A DNA stretch of 64,000 nt, from NCBI RefSeq assembly GCF_031755915.1, contig NC_083388.1, positions 24,955,001-25,019,000 on the forward strand, read 5' to 3'. A program made the position numbers and the translations under genes. Each line of letters opens with the position of its first letter. The first letter of the stretch is position 1. Below are positions 1 to 11,539 of the stretch, in pieces. Under the pieces are notes generated by a model that was not told the origin of the DNA, did no database searches, and saw nothing but the letters and a program-made list of their open reading frames with translations. Source of the stretch: Ziziphus jujuba. Lineage: Eukaryota; Streptophyta; Magnoliopsida; Rosales; Rhamnaceae.

Positions 1-2080
1 TGCGATGTTAAAATATATATATTTTGTGTTAATTGGTTATTTGAAGAATATGTTTTATGTGTTGAATATTTAGTAAATTTATATTTGGAATTTTGATGCC
101 AAAATTGAATGAATTATAATCATTTGTGCATCAAGAAATATTTTGATTTCAAGAATTTTATGGATATGGAATTTTGTCAATAATTGTTAAATTTTATTGT
201 TGGAATATTGTGTAATTAGAAATGCTTTCATGTGAATTTTAATATATGTTTAATATTTGAACAAATTTCCATTTAAGTTTACAATGCCAATTTATGATGG
301 TTTTAATATATGTGTTATTGCCAAAAATGTATTTGGGATTTTAAAGGAATTATGGTTTAAGGTTTTTAATTAATTATTGTTGAGTTTGATGTTGATTTTA
401 TAATGCATAACGAATGCGTTTACATTATTTTAAGAATATATGAATTTCATGTGGTTTTAATATTATTTTTGGCATTATTTGATTTTAAAGATTTCAAGAA
501 AAATATTGGTCTAAGTTATGGTGCTTTCAAAATATATATTTTTGCACTTGAAATATTATATGGTGGATTTTATGATATGGAAAAAATTATATATTATCGA
601 TGGATTTATGTTGGTGATATTTAAGAAAAATATGGCATTGTGAATTTGAAAAATGGTATAATTTCCACAATGAATTTTGGAAAAATTGGGTATTTTAATA
701 ATAAACTTGGTTATTTATTTTAGACGCACTCATACAGTACTGGTGTTCTATATTGTATATGTGGATGAGTGCGCAAGTTGTAATGTCTCCCGTGAGTTGC
801 CATTGGACCGAGGGCAGGCAAGTTCTATATGGTGCACATAAGCCGTCCCCCTCCATGGTCGGGATGACGGTTTAAGCAGCGGCGTTGTCGGGACGTCAAA
901 GTGACCATATGCAAGTTTCTCTCTTTAACCTCCCGCCGGACGATGCTCGGGATGCTGGGTATCGTAGGGCATCACTGGTATATAGTGTGGTGCATTAAGT
1001 ATTATTTTTCAGATATAAATTTCAAATCCCAAAGTTTTAAAGTTGTATTTAAATTAAATATATTTAATTTATTTTATCACCTATTTCCAATTATTATTTT
1101 CTAAAATGTATTTATTCATATTTTATGTCATTTATTTTAAAATAATGTTTTTAAAATGCATCTTGCCATATTTTTATTATATAGATTGATTCAATATTTC
1201 AAAATGAATTTTATAATATTTTTTACTACTTATTTTACATGATTGTTTGTAATTATTTAAATTATATTTTTGACACTTTTTATTTTGATTTATTAAATCA
1301 AATTTTATGAATTATATATTGAATGTCACTTTATGTTATATTATTTTAATGCAAGTATTTTAAATTATTTTATTGTATTTTATTCGTATTTGGATTATTT
1401 AATTATTTATTTAATTAATTATTGCTTGATTTTTGGGGCATAAAAGATTGGATTTTGCGAAAATGTTTTAAAAAGGAGAATCTTTCCAACGGAGTGAATG
1501 GTGAGGGTTTTGAGAGAAAATATTATTTTCAATTAATTAATTATTTATTTATTCTTAATTAATCAAATGTACTATGATTATCGTTACTATTATAATTGTA
1601 TAGTAGATAGGGTCACTCACTGTGATTAGCATCTCATATTTTTAAATCCATTCCCCTACGTACAAAGATTGGTAGACATTCGTTCGGAGCGAGCTTGACC
1701 TTCGTTGCTATCGTATTTCAAGGAGTTCTCTTTCTTTTCATTTATTTCTATTGTAATATTTCTTTCCATCCTTTGTTGTATAACTTTCATACTTAATTGT
1801 ACCCTATGATGCGTTGTATACTGTATTGGATATATTTTATTAAATACTGCATTAGTTCCCTATTTAATTCATGGAAGTGCTGACTATTGTGGAATTAAAT
1901 TGTATAAGGTGGAGGAATAAGGCGGTATATATAGAAGTGTGTTTTCAATGCAGGGAATTGTGGTAAGTCCAACCCTTAGGGGAGGTTCTATCAGATTTTT
2001 CATTGGAGGATCCAGTAGGGTTTCCCTGGGATCAGGGCTTGTCTAGGATTCTGGTGAGGGATCTTAGATGGGTCCTGACA
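1..2080 (+). mobile_element. 3' part of a large LTR (retrotransposon family L)
   Basis: AT-rich DNA with no coding signal. It shares a block around 720-1000 (a CATCACTGGTATATAGTG string near 968-986 and a CCCTCCATGGTCGGGA string near 850) and a block at 1433-1950 with 28570-30238. In the latter copy the family starts with TGTAACATCCCG. The proposed LTR end is GGTCCTGACA at 2071-2080, and sequence after it switches abruptly to copia pol. The left part lies outside the window. Orientation is inferred from the other copies. No internal protein domain is seen, so the superfamily is not assigned; this may be a solo LTR inside the copia element. Confidence 0.6.
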
Positions 2081-3245
2081 AAATGGGTTTCTTGAAGAAG
2101 AGGTTTATATTGAGCAAACCACAAGGATATGAAATCAAGGGACAAGAAAAAGTTTTAAGGTTGAAGAAAGCACTTTATGGGTTGAAGCAAGCACCAAGAG
2201 CTTGGAATGCTAGAATTAACAAGTATCTCCAAGAAAGGAATTTTATCAAGTGTCCATATGAGCATGCACTTTACATTAATTTTGATTGTGTGCTTGTATG
2301 TAGATGACTTAATTTTCACGGGCAGCAATTCAAGTATGTTTGCCGAGTTTAAGGAGGAGATGACGAGAGAGTTTGAGATGGCCAATATGGGGCTCATGTC
2401 TTACTATCTCGGCATTGAAGTAAAGCAAGAAGGTGAAGGCATTCTAATTACTCAAGAAGGGTATGCTAAGGAGGTATTCAAGAAGTTTAAGATGGATGAT
2501 GCAAATCCGATTGGCACACCAATGGAATGTGGAGTCAAGTTATCGAAGCATGAGGAAGGAGAAAAATGGATCCAACATTTTTTAAGAGCTTGGTTGGAAG
2601 CTTAAGATATTTGACGTGTACAAGGTCAGACATTCTCTATGCAGTAGGAGTTATAAGTCGTTACATGGAAAATCTAACAACTCATTTGAAGGTTCCAAAA
2701 AGAATTCTTAGATACCTAAAAGGTACAACAATTTTTGGTTTGTATTATTCAACTTCCAATGATTACAAGCTTGTTGGATATAGTGATAGTGATTGGGGTG
2801 GAGACATATATGATCGTAAAAGCACAAGTGGCTTTGTGTTTTATTTGGGAGATACAGCTTTTACATGGATGTCAGAGAAGTAGTAAATTGTTACTCTTTC
2901 AACATGTGAAGAGGAGTATGTAGCTGCCACCTCATGTGTTTGTAATGCAATTTGGCTCGAAACTTGTTAAGGAAGTTGGGTTGTTCACAAGAAAAACCAA
3001 CCAAGATATATGTGGATAATAAATCAACAATTGCCTTGTCCAAGAATCCTATTTTTCATGATCGAAGTAAACATAGTGATACAAGTTATCATTATATTAG
3101 AGAGTGCATTGTCAAAGGAGATTACAGCTGGAGTATGTGAAGTCTCAAGATCAAGTAGCTGATATTTTTACCAAACCTCTCAAGCACGAAGTCTTTGTTA
3201 AATTGAGAAGTCTCATAGGAATAACTAATCAAGTTTAAGGGGGAG
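2081..3245 (+). pseudogene. Copia-type pol remnant (reverse transcriptase and RNase H)
   Basis: Truncated Ty1/copia polyprotein. Reading across frames gives KKALYGLKQAPRAW (2164-2205), the RT active-site motif YVDD (2297-2308), YYLGIEV (2404-2424), LVGSLRYLTCTRSDILYAV (2590-2646) and the RNase H block DSDWGGDIYDRKSTSGF (2785-2835). The conserved end QVADIFTKPLK is near 3153-3183. It is dead: gag, protease, integrase and the RT start are missing, the frame changes near 2085, 2280 and 2566, and two stop codons stand in tandem at 2881-2886 within the SxKQxIVTLST motif. A purine tract (AAGGGGGAG, 3237-3245) follows directly and primes plus-strand synthesis in such elements. The left end is cut off by the large LTR. 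Confidence 0.9.
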
Positions 3246-3550
3246 TGTTGAAATATAAACTTGATTTTTTATTTTATATTATTATTATTATTATTATTTT
3301 GTGGGCCTTGATTATTTAGGATCCAAGGTTTCTTAGAATCCAAGTTTTAGAAACTTCTTTTATGGTAATTTTATGATGTTTTATGTTGGTAGGGTTAACT
3401 ATTAGTATAAATGTTGCTTTATTTTTTTTTCTTGTGTGTTCTGAAAGCCAAAAACGGTTGAGAACCATTGAATAAACTAGTGGCAATTTTTTTCCCTTTC
3501 TTCTGGTGTTTGCATTCTGTTTTACTTCTAGTTTTTGTTTTCATCCAACA
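3246..3550 (+). mobile_element. 3' LTR of the copia element
   Basis: It starts TGTTGAAATA immediately after the polypurine tract and ends ATCCAACA, giving the short inverted ends TGTTG..CAACA usual for copia LTRs of about 300 bp. The right border rests only on that inverted repeat. With the 5' LTR absent, neither LTR divergence nor a target duplication can be checked. Confidence 0.7.
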
Positions 3551-3825
3551 CTGCTTGTATTCTTCTTTATTCTTTCACAATTTCAAGCCGGTAAACATAC
3601 TTTTACGTACAGGAGGTTTTGAGGATTAAATCCTCACAACTATTTATATGAGAGGATCTTATCCATGGCCAAGTGTTAATTTACTATATATAATTAATTT
3701 GATGCTACTGTGACCTACATCCATTGACTATACATATATATATATATATATATGTAAAATATTAAGGAAACTTTATCTTAGAAAATTCAAACAAGAATCC
3801 CAATTTATTCAATGGCATAGGAAAG

Positions 3826-3866
<41 letters not shown>

Positions 3867-4054
3867 CACAGATAGAGAGAAATACATTACAGTCAGATGG
3901 CATTCACAATCACAACAGCCTTATATTTATTTTATAATTGACTTTTTTACTGAAGCGACGGGAAAAGCATATCATACATTATTCTTTATAACCTATAAAG
4001 GGATAGGTATAAATTATTGATGATCAAGAGGCTGCTTCATGTGTGATAATGGGT
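3551..4054. other. Intergenic; GA and TA microsatellites
   Basis: No gene is seen. A TA run lies at 3734-3752 and a GA run at about 3833-3860, followed by AT-rich DNA downstream of the germin-like pseudogene on the minus strand. Confidence 0.6.
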
Positions 4055-4250
4055 TTAATTGTTATTATCAACCTAGAACTGCTTCTGGAGATAATCAATC
4101 ACACTTCTTGTCAACTTGGAAAGCCTTGGTAAGAACATCAGGATTGATACGAGGGTCTGATCCAAACACAGGCTTAGCAATGGTAATCACTCCTGGGTTC
4201 TGGTTACTGAGAGCAGCAAATGTGGCAGTATTCTTATGTCCCCTGTTGAT
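4055..4250 (-). pseudogene. Germin-like protein, 3' fragment
   Basis: The complement encodes the C-terminal cupin part of a germin-like protein: NRGHKNTATFAALSNQNPG, then VITIAKPVFGSDPRINPDV and [10 protein letters not shown]. Germin-like proteins are secreted manganese-binding cupins of the apoplast. Against the paralogue at 8741-24509, one extra base after VDK shifts the frame, and the terminal TGG (Trp) reads TAG. The old stop is TAA at 4055-4057. The upstream part of the gene is absent: at about 4250 the sequence turns into the second exon of a glutamate-receptor-like gene, out of frame with the germin part. A fragment, not a functional gene. Confidence 0.85.
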
Positions 4251-4653
4251 CCATCATTCTTCATCACATCTAGAGCTGCAAAATAACAAGAGCTAAATAT
4301 TGTTCCAATTTAGAAAATTTTTCCTAGCAGAGTTCGATAAAATTTTCCCACTAATGTTTGGATGACTAGATTTTGTTACCTACTAATGTTGCGACAACAA
4401 CATCCCTTCCAGAGGTTTTCATTGAAAAAGATAGTCTCATCTGATAATTTGGATATGTAGCATAGAAATCAGAATGTGCCATGTATATGTAATTTTGTGC
4501 CATTTTCCCAACTTCAGAGTTGGGATCAAGAATTACACCAATGCGTACCACTTTCTGTGATCCTACACTACTAGTTCCATTTTCAAAAGCAACACTACAA
4601 CAGTCGCTTGTGATCCCCAATAGTAAGACAATGAACATGTAGAGATTGGCCAT
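4250..4653 (-). pseudogene. Glutamate-receptor-like (GLR) first exon plus start of exon 2
   Basis: The minus strand encodes a signal peptide (MANLYMFIVLLLG) followed by the start of the periplasmic-type ligand-binding domain of plant GLR channels: RIGVILDPNSEVGKMAQNY, then MAHSDFYATYPNYQMRLSF and SGRDVV. Exon 1 is 4653-4380. A GT donor at 4379-4378 and an AG acceptor just before 4275 frame a 104-bp intron, and exon 2 begins ALDVMKNDG, the expected continuation. At about 4250 this reading meets germin-like sequence and runs into a stop. The other four fifths of a GLR (rest of the ligand-binding region, pore and membrane helices) are absent from the window. Family assignment is firm; the product cannot be a channel. 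Confidence 0.85.
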
Positions 4654-4906
4654 TTGGAGAAGGACTAAATTAAAGAGAGAAATTGTATGTAGATGGCTAT
4701 CTAGATTAATTGTTTGTATGAATTAGTATGTTGGTTTGTTTTATGCATATTATATATATATACATATAAACATTGTCTATCTATATGAGCAGTGACAAAT
4801 TTGTATATATATATATTGCATCAGCCAGTGGTCAACGTGTACAGTAACTTCGACGAAAGGCTCGCGCCGTGTAGAGGAAGGAAAATTGGACTGGATTCTC
4901 TTCTTC

Positions 4907-7900
4907 CACTACAAGAAATTCAGCTTTTATCGACAAAAGAAAATTGTCAGCAAAAATATAAAATTTGTCGGTAAATGTTTTACCGATGAAAATAAATTCA
5001 TTAGCAATTTCGTCGCCTATGCCTCGTCTGCAATTGTATTTACCGACAAATTTTTAATTTTTGCCGGATAGATCTTTTGCCGACAAAAATTTAGTTTTCT
5101 AGCAAAAAACTATTCCCAACGAATCTAAAATCATCGGTATAAGGTTTTGGTGACAAAATAGAGCATATGGAAAACTTGTGAAAATATAACTAGTGACGAA
5201 ATTATTTGTTGGCAAATCTTTTAGCGACGAAGTATATTTCGTCAGTAAATACAGTGACGAAGTATATTTTATTGGCAAAGATGATTTTAACGACAATGTA
5301 TTAATTTCATCGGTAAAGACTTATAAACACATAAAAACATATATATATATATATATATAAAATATTGATTTCCTCTCTGTGAAAGGTTGTTTCTATAAAT
5401 ATATGTAATTGTGTAAAACTTTAAAATAATAGAGTTTATAGGGAAGTAATAAATTAAGTAATAGACTATGAAATTTTCACTTAAGCTAGATTAATCTAGC
5501 AAGGGCATGTGAGTGATCAATTAGTAGGACCAATGGACCATTGCATTAATGCCATCTCATCAAAAGATTAGCCCAAAACAAGTGGCATTTTGTCTGTTCC
5601 TGCCTATTTTTTAGCAACATTACTTTCAGCTAGAATACTACAAATATCTAATGATCAAACAGATTCAACTCAAAAAGCCAATTCAAACAAGAAAGAGTTT
5701 GCATCCCAAAAAGTTCGGCTTAAAACTACAAGAATTTTCAGCAACACAAAAGGAAATAAACCAGGTTTTAATATATTTTGGATTGAAATAAAGCTTCTTA
5801 ATGCTATTTCACTTTGGATTCAACTAGCTCTTCATGAAAAATGGCTACTGAAGCTGATACTGTAGAAGCTATATATCATTTGACCATCTATACGTACAGG
5901 TATTTTGAATAAAGTCAATATATCAAACAATATCAGTAACTAGACAAAGAGGATAAAGACAGAGAACCTTAGTATCTGGGAGAAAAAAAAGACATAGTAA
6001 ACAGACTAAAAGAGAGGAGAAAAAAAATGACAGAAAGCAATAGTTTACAAGGTTTATGAAATGTACCATTACAGAAGAATCCATGACCTACATCACATAG
6101 ACCACCAAGATCAACCCCATCAAGTATAGGTTTATCAAATCTCACACCTACTTTCGACAATCTTATAAATTCTTCTGCATTTTTCTTTTCCTCTTTCCTT
6201 TTTTGTGATTGTTAATTTTCTTCTCTATCATATCCTTTTTTTTTTTCTTTTTCATATTCCCTGAGATTCTTGGTATGTTACTCTGAGTTCCCTATACATA
6301 TAATGCTTTTAGATGCCTATGTATAATTAAATAAATAAAATTAATATTTATATATACACACACACGCATGCGCTACACAACCAAATTTTCAACCATTCAA
6401 TTAACTATTCATCAACTAAGATATTCTCAAATTCACTAAAAGAAGAAATTCATCAAAAAAAAAAAAAAAGGAATTCTCCAGATAATTAAATTCTACCCCA
6501 TGAACATTTTAAAAACATTCACATATTTTTATGAATTCATTCACATTTCCTGATATATCTCTAACCCTGCAAAGTCATTCAAATAGAAATATTGACTTCC
6601 AATACACAATGCATAACAGATATACTATCAGAACTTAAACTGTAAATCAGACACGAACCTATAGGACCAGAAAGCAAAATACACAGGTTCATGGTAGTAA
6701 GTTCTGACGTATACTTTGCATGTTCTTTATGTTTCAAGTGTATAAAGAAGCTGGAATCAGCACATTTTTTGTATTTTCACTGCAATATAGGGCAGAAAAT
6801 AAGACCACATCTTATTGATATACAACATGGGAGATGAATACAGTAATTAAGGCCATAAAAAAAATAAATGAGAAAGCAAAAGTATGAAAAGGCCGACATT
6901 AACAATAGCTTACAAGAAATAATAATATGAAGTTTGTAACAAGATAAAGGCAACTACCAAGCTCCACCTACACTTCGGTTTCTTTCTTTATGCCCAATCC
7001 AGAACCAAATTGTTATACAAACTATGATATAAAATTGGTTATTCAAATCCTTCTGAAATTTCCTACTCCTAGAAATACAATTTATGATCAAAGAACATCA
7101 TACAATTATGCAATAAATAAGAAAAGAAAGCAAGTCATCACTCATCAATGCAGAACCATGAACTTAGAATCTTAATTGCAGCTTTTGTGTGAACCATTAG
7201 TAAAATTGGGTGCTGAAATATCAATATTTGTATTCTGCAACCATATGAAAACACTTGGCTCAAGCAAGAAAATGAAAAACCCAGACATTGAAATTGATCA
7301 AATAAAAATAAGCAAAACTAATGTGCCTAGACTGTGATAAAAGCCTGCACCAAGGCATCTCAACACTCTTTGGACAGAACCCCCAAGGGAGAACCCTCGA
7401 CTTATCCACCATAAGTGAAGACCCTCCAAAAAATCACCCAAAAAAAAAAAAAAAACCAAAACAAGAAATTTATGAACCACCGCTTCAGAAACCCCAAATT
7501 CCCCCCTTCTCCCTTTAAAAAAAAAAAAATGCAAAAACTGAGATCTTCTCCATGATTCAATACTTGTTCAAACCCACGCATGATTCCAACCAAAAGACAT
7601 GATAAATCCCCCTTCCCATCCCTCCCTCCCTTTTTATTAAAAAAAATTCATAGTTCTCTGTTTAATTTCTAAGAAAATGAAAGAAAGAACAGCATTCAAA
7701 TACAAAAAGCTATAAAAAAGGGGACATAATACTTACTAGTTTTCCTCCATTTCCTGCTAAACCAAACATATAATCGTTATGAGACACATAGCTATAGAAA
7801 CCCAAAATTAAATGTGTATATATATACATATATAAATAAAAAATTTTAAAAAAAAACTTGCCAGGAGAACACTTACCTTCAACGATTGAAGTTGCAACAG

Positions 7901-8512
7901 CAACCGCCTAAGACGCTATCTTTGTTGTCTTCCCAGAACTTACTCCATCACCGACGATCAGAACATCAAAGAGACATTCAAAGAGATTCAAAGTGAAATT
8001 CGAAGAAGAAAATGGGTTTGCTTCAACCTTTGGAGATGCAGAGAATAGCCGATTTCATTCAACCTAGGTTTCAACAAAAGAAAGTGGGTTTGCGGTGGAA
8101 AATGATTTTGACAAAAAGAAAAAAAAAAAAAAGAGAGAAAGGAGAAGCAACGGAGATGGACAGAAAAATAATGTGTTTTAATTTATTTTTCCAAGTTAAG
8201 ACTGGCGGGATTGTGAGGCGGGATGGGTTAGGGGGAAAATCTTTTTCTATTGCTGACGAATTTTAATTTTCATCGGTAAATAGTTATATTTTTGCCGATA
8301 AAAAAAAGAAATCATCTGTAAAAGCTAGTCCAATACCGGCAAAACTGTTTTATCATGGTAAAAATATAGCATTTTCCGACAATTTTAATTTTTCATCGCC
8401 AAAAGTATAGTTTTTGCCAAGAAATGTTTTATTTGTCGGTAAATGTTTCTTTGGTGACAATTTTTTTTTGTCGGTAAAAATTTCATCGCTAAAGGTACAT
8501 TTTCTTGTACTA
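4907..8512. mobile_element. Non-autonomous CACTA (En/Spm-type) element, 3.6 kb
   Basis: It begins CACTACAAGAAATTCAGC and ends TTTCTTGTACTA, a degenerate inverse of the same terminus (expected TTTCTTGTAGTG). A 3-bp target duplication TTC lies at 4904-4906 and 8513-8515, as expected for CACTA elements. Subterminal regions 4940-5320 and 8240-8500 are packed with variants of TTTGTCGGTAAA in both orientations, the kind of array that binds transposase in this superfamily. The 2.9 kb interior has no transposase. It is AT-rich with a few short open frames (5590-5865 and 8012-8266) that I do not recognise. It sits between two germin-like gene remnants. The mutated 3' end suggests an old insertion. Confidence 0.85.
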
Positions 8513-8740
8513 TTCTCCGTTTGTATCGTTTTCTTTCCTTAAAACAGACGTCCAACCATAAAAATTCTGCACGAAGAAATTTAATAGTGACAGGTAGACT
8601 AATTTCTTTCTTTTTTTTATATTAAATACCATTTGTTATTTATTCAATAGGGAAACAAATATACGAACCCTTATTCAAATGTAGAAGTTTACATATAAAT
8701 TATGAATTCATTGGCTGCTTCATATAATATAAACTAGGGT

Positions 8741-8777
8741 CTAATTATTGTTGTCAACCCAGAACTGCTTCTGGAGA
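8741..8777 (-). pseudogene. Germin-like gene 2, displaced last codons and stop
   Basis: The complement reads QKQFWVDNNN then TAG (8743-8741), a typical germin-like C-terminus. This is the missing end of the exon at 23984-24509: joining across one copy of AGA gives [19 protein letters not shown] in frame. The 15.2 kb CACTA element lies between. Sequence to the left (8516-8740) is its former 3' flank and holds nothing else recognised. Confidence 0.9.
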
Positions 8778-9340
8778 CACTACAAAAAAAATGGGAATTA
8801 GCGACTATGCTGTCAGTGACGAAAAAGTAATGGTCACTGAATGAATAAAACAACGACCGATATTTAGTCGCAGAAACGATAGTAAGAGAAACGTGTAGAA
8901 TTTTGGTTGACCTGTTATGGTGACCAAATATTTGGTCACAAATATAAATTTGCACTGACCAAAAACTATTTGGTAGTTAAAAAGGCAGGGCGGGAAGCTT
9001 TCCCACCTTTTTTTTTGGCGGGAACATGAAGTTTCAACGACCAACCACTGTTGGTCACTAAAAGTATTTATAAAGGACCAATATATTAATCACTAATAAT
9101 ATAACTTAAAATTTTTTTTTAAGGAAAAATAGCAAATAATGTTAGCATAAGGCATTCCACGACCAAATTATTTTGGGTGGTCAAATGTTATATTTGTGAC
9201 GAAAATATTGGTCACTAAATAGAATTTAAAATAATAAAATATAAAAAAAAAAGTTTATAATAGGTTTGGTTTAATGCCGTCAGTGACCAACTATGTTTGG
9301 TGAGTAAATGCAAGGGCGGGAAACCATCCACATGCTTTTC
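8778..9340. repeat. Left subterminal repeat array of the CACTA element
   Basis: Repeated short motifs GACCAAA, TTTGGTCACT and TGGTCACTAA in both orientations, for example around 8830, 8925-8945, 9040-9062, 9160-9185 and 9205-9220. Such subterminal repeats are transposase-binding sites in characterised En/Spm elements; binding here is inferred. Two GGCGGGAA stretches (8988 and 9305) lie inside. Confidence 0.75.
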
Positions 9341-9700
9341 CATTTTAGCGGGAAGTGAGAACCTTGACTAAATGTAAGAAAAAGAAACATGAAATTGGTA
9401 ATTTAATGGTTTGAGCTACCATGTCAGTGGCTAGTAAATAGATACAAATGATGTTAATAATAATATTAATAAAATAATCCACAATGAAGCTGCATTTTGT
9501 AAAGAAATATTTACTTAAAAAAATAAAAACAGATTTTATTTATTTTTTTGTATTTTTGGTTACAATCCCGATAGATCCATTTTTGGATGGATGATCCCCA
9601 TAAAACCCTTTAGATGATAAAATTGCATCGGCCCTATTTCCTTTCTAAAACTCTCTCCAAGAGTTGTGCTGCCCCCTTTGGATTGCCTCACCTCTCTGAC

Positions 9701-10258
9701 CATTCGTTGCTTCTGACTGCTTGGATTGGCATCTCTCTCAAGCTCCATCTCAGGTGTGTTTCCTCTCCCATTTTCTCTCTGTGCTTTTTCTTTTCTCTGT
9801 TTCTTCATTTTTCCCTAAGTTGCTCATTCTATGAAACGTAGGTGAAAGATGGGTTAGTTCTTTGTTACGAATGAAAAAGAGTCAACCGGATTTAATGAGC
9901 TGATAAAGGAAGGATTGAAGGATTTATTAGCTAGGGATGTGAGAGGAAGCAAATCTGTTCTTGGTAAGAGACATCTATAACTTCTTTTTTTCCCTCTATG
10001 TTTGTTGTGGTGTTTTGTGAGAGATAGGTATATTGAGTGAGAGGAGTCTCTGGCCCTATATGTTATTGGTTTTTGGCAATGTGGTTGATATTTTCAAACA
10101 ATAAAGTTCTAGAAATTTTTCCCACATGTTGATACATAATTGCATTTTTATCTTTTTTCCTATGTTCTTAACATAATGTAATGAGTTTTCATGGATTGGA
10201 ATTTTCTTGAACTGCTTTGTTGCTTTTGAAAAAAACACAAGCATCGTAATTTGATTGG
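9701..10258 (+). repeat. Tandem duplication in the CACTA leader, unit 1
   Basis: A segment of about 558 bp running from CATTCGTTGCTTCT to AATTTGATTGG, repeated next to itself at 10259. It contains a pyrimidine-rich stretch, a short purine-rich stretch and the splice-donor-like string TTCTTGGTAAGAGACAT at 9958-9974. It precedes the TNPA-like gene, so it probably belongs to its 5' leader or first intron. Confidence 0.85.
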
Positions 10259-10819
10259 CATTCGTTGCTTCTAACTGCTTGGATTGGCATCTCTCTCAAG
10301 CTCCATCTCAGGTGTGTTTCCTCTCCCATTTTCTCTCTGTGCTTTTTCTTTTCTCTGTTTCTTCATTTTTCCCTAAGTTGCTCATTCCATGAAACGTAGG
10401 GGAAAGATGGGTTAGTTCTTTGTTACGAATGAAAAAGAGTCAACCGGATTTAATGAGCTGATAAAGGAAGGATTGAAGGATTTATTAGCTAGGGACGTGA
10501 GAGGAAGCAAATCTGTTCTTGGTAAGAGACATCTATAACTTCTTCTTTTTTTCCCTCTATGTTTGTTGTGGTGTTTTGTGAGAGATAGGTATATTGAGTG
10601 AGAGGAGTCTCTGGCCCTATATGTTATTGGTTTTTGGCAATGTGGTTGATATTTTCAAACAATAAAGTTCTAGAAATTTTTCCCACATGTTGATACATAA
10701 TTGCATTTTTATCTTTTTTCCTATGTTCTTAACATAATGTAATGAGTTTTCATGGATTGGAATTTTCTTGAACTGCTTTGTTGCTTTTGAAAAAAACACA
10801 AGCATCGTAATTTGATTGC
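10259..10819 (+). repeat. Tandem duplication in the CACTA leader, unit 2
   Basis: Second unit of the leader duplication, nearly identical to the first. It differs by a few substitutions (CTAACTGC for CTGACTGC, CATTCC for CATTCT) and a 3-bp length change in a T-rich run. It has the same donor-like string at 10516-10532. Both units also occur in the truncated copy near the window end. Confidence 0.85.
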
Positions 10820-11539
10820 TTGAGATTTTTTGTTTTTGAGAGATACTGAATCAAAATGTAAAAAAAGAAAAAGAAAAAAAAAGAAAGAAAAAAAAAAGGG
10901 TAACCGAAAATGGGAAAAAAACTTGAGGTAAAGAAGTAAATATGGTTTTCCAACCTATAAACAAATAAGACAGTTTCTAGATTTTTACTATATTTTGGTT
11001 TTTTTGGATTGGGACTTTTAAGAAATTCTAAATTGTTGAATGTTGAATAATGGACTCTGTAACTTGTCTAATAATAAACACCCATAACATAGCAAAATCT
11101 AATTGAATATCAATATATAAAATTATTGCATATTGGGAATTGAATGGAGAAATCAAATTAGAATAACTCCTGTTGAATATATATAACTAATTGTCTAAAT
11201 ATTATTTATGATCACCTTGTGTAGGCATGGTGCATAATTTGTGGAGATTGGAATACTGATGGCATCCTCCATCTACATAGATGTATGTACATATATAAAT
11301 ATGTGGGTTTGAGAGATAGAATAAGAAGGGACTATAACATTTCCACAAGATCAGTGATGATTGCTTCATTTATGCATATATACATGTATGTATATATATA
11401 TATATACGTATAACAAAAGAATTGAATGATTAAGATTATTGACAATATCAATCCCTTAGATATAGTATTGATATTATTTTTTATGTTTGCAGGATGGTAA
11501 TATAGGGGAAACAAATATTGCCAAAATATTCCTTTAAAT

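Noticed and set aside
2081..3550. Functional copia element
   Set aside because: Frameshifts, tandem stops and missing gag, integrase and 5' LTR.
4039..4296. Plus-strand frame of 85 codons
   Set aside because: Opposite strand of the germin-like fragment.
6450..6475. Poly(A) insertion ATC plus A15 near AATTC repeats
   Set aside because: The flanking repeat is only 5-6 bp and AT-rich, within chance.
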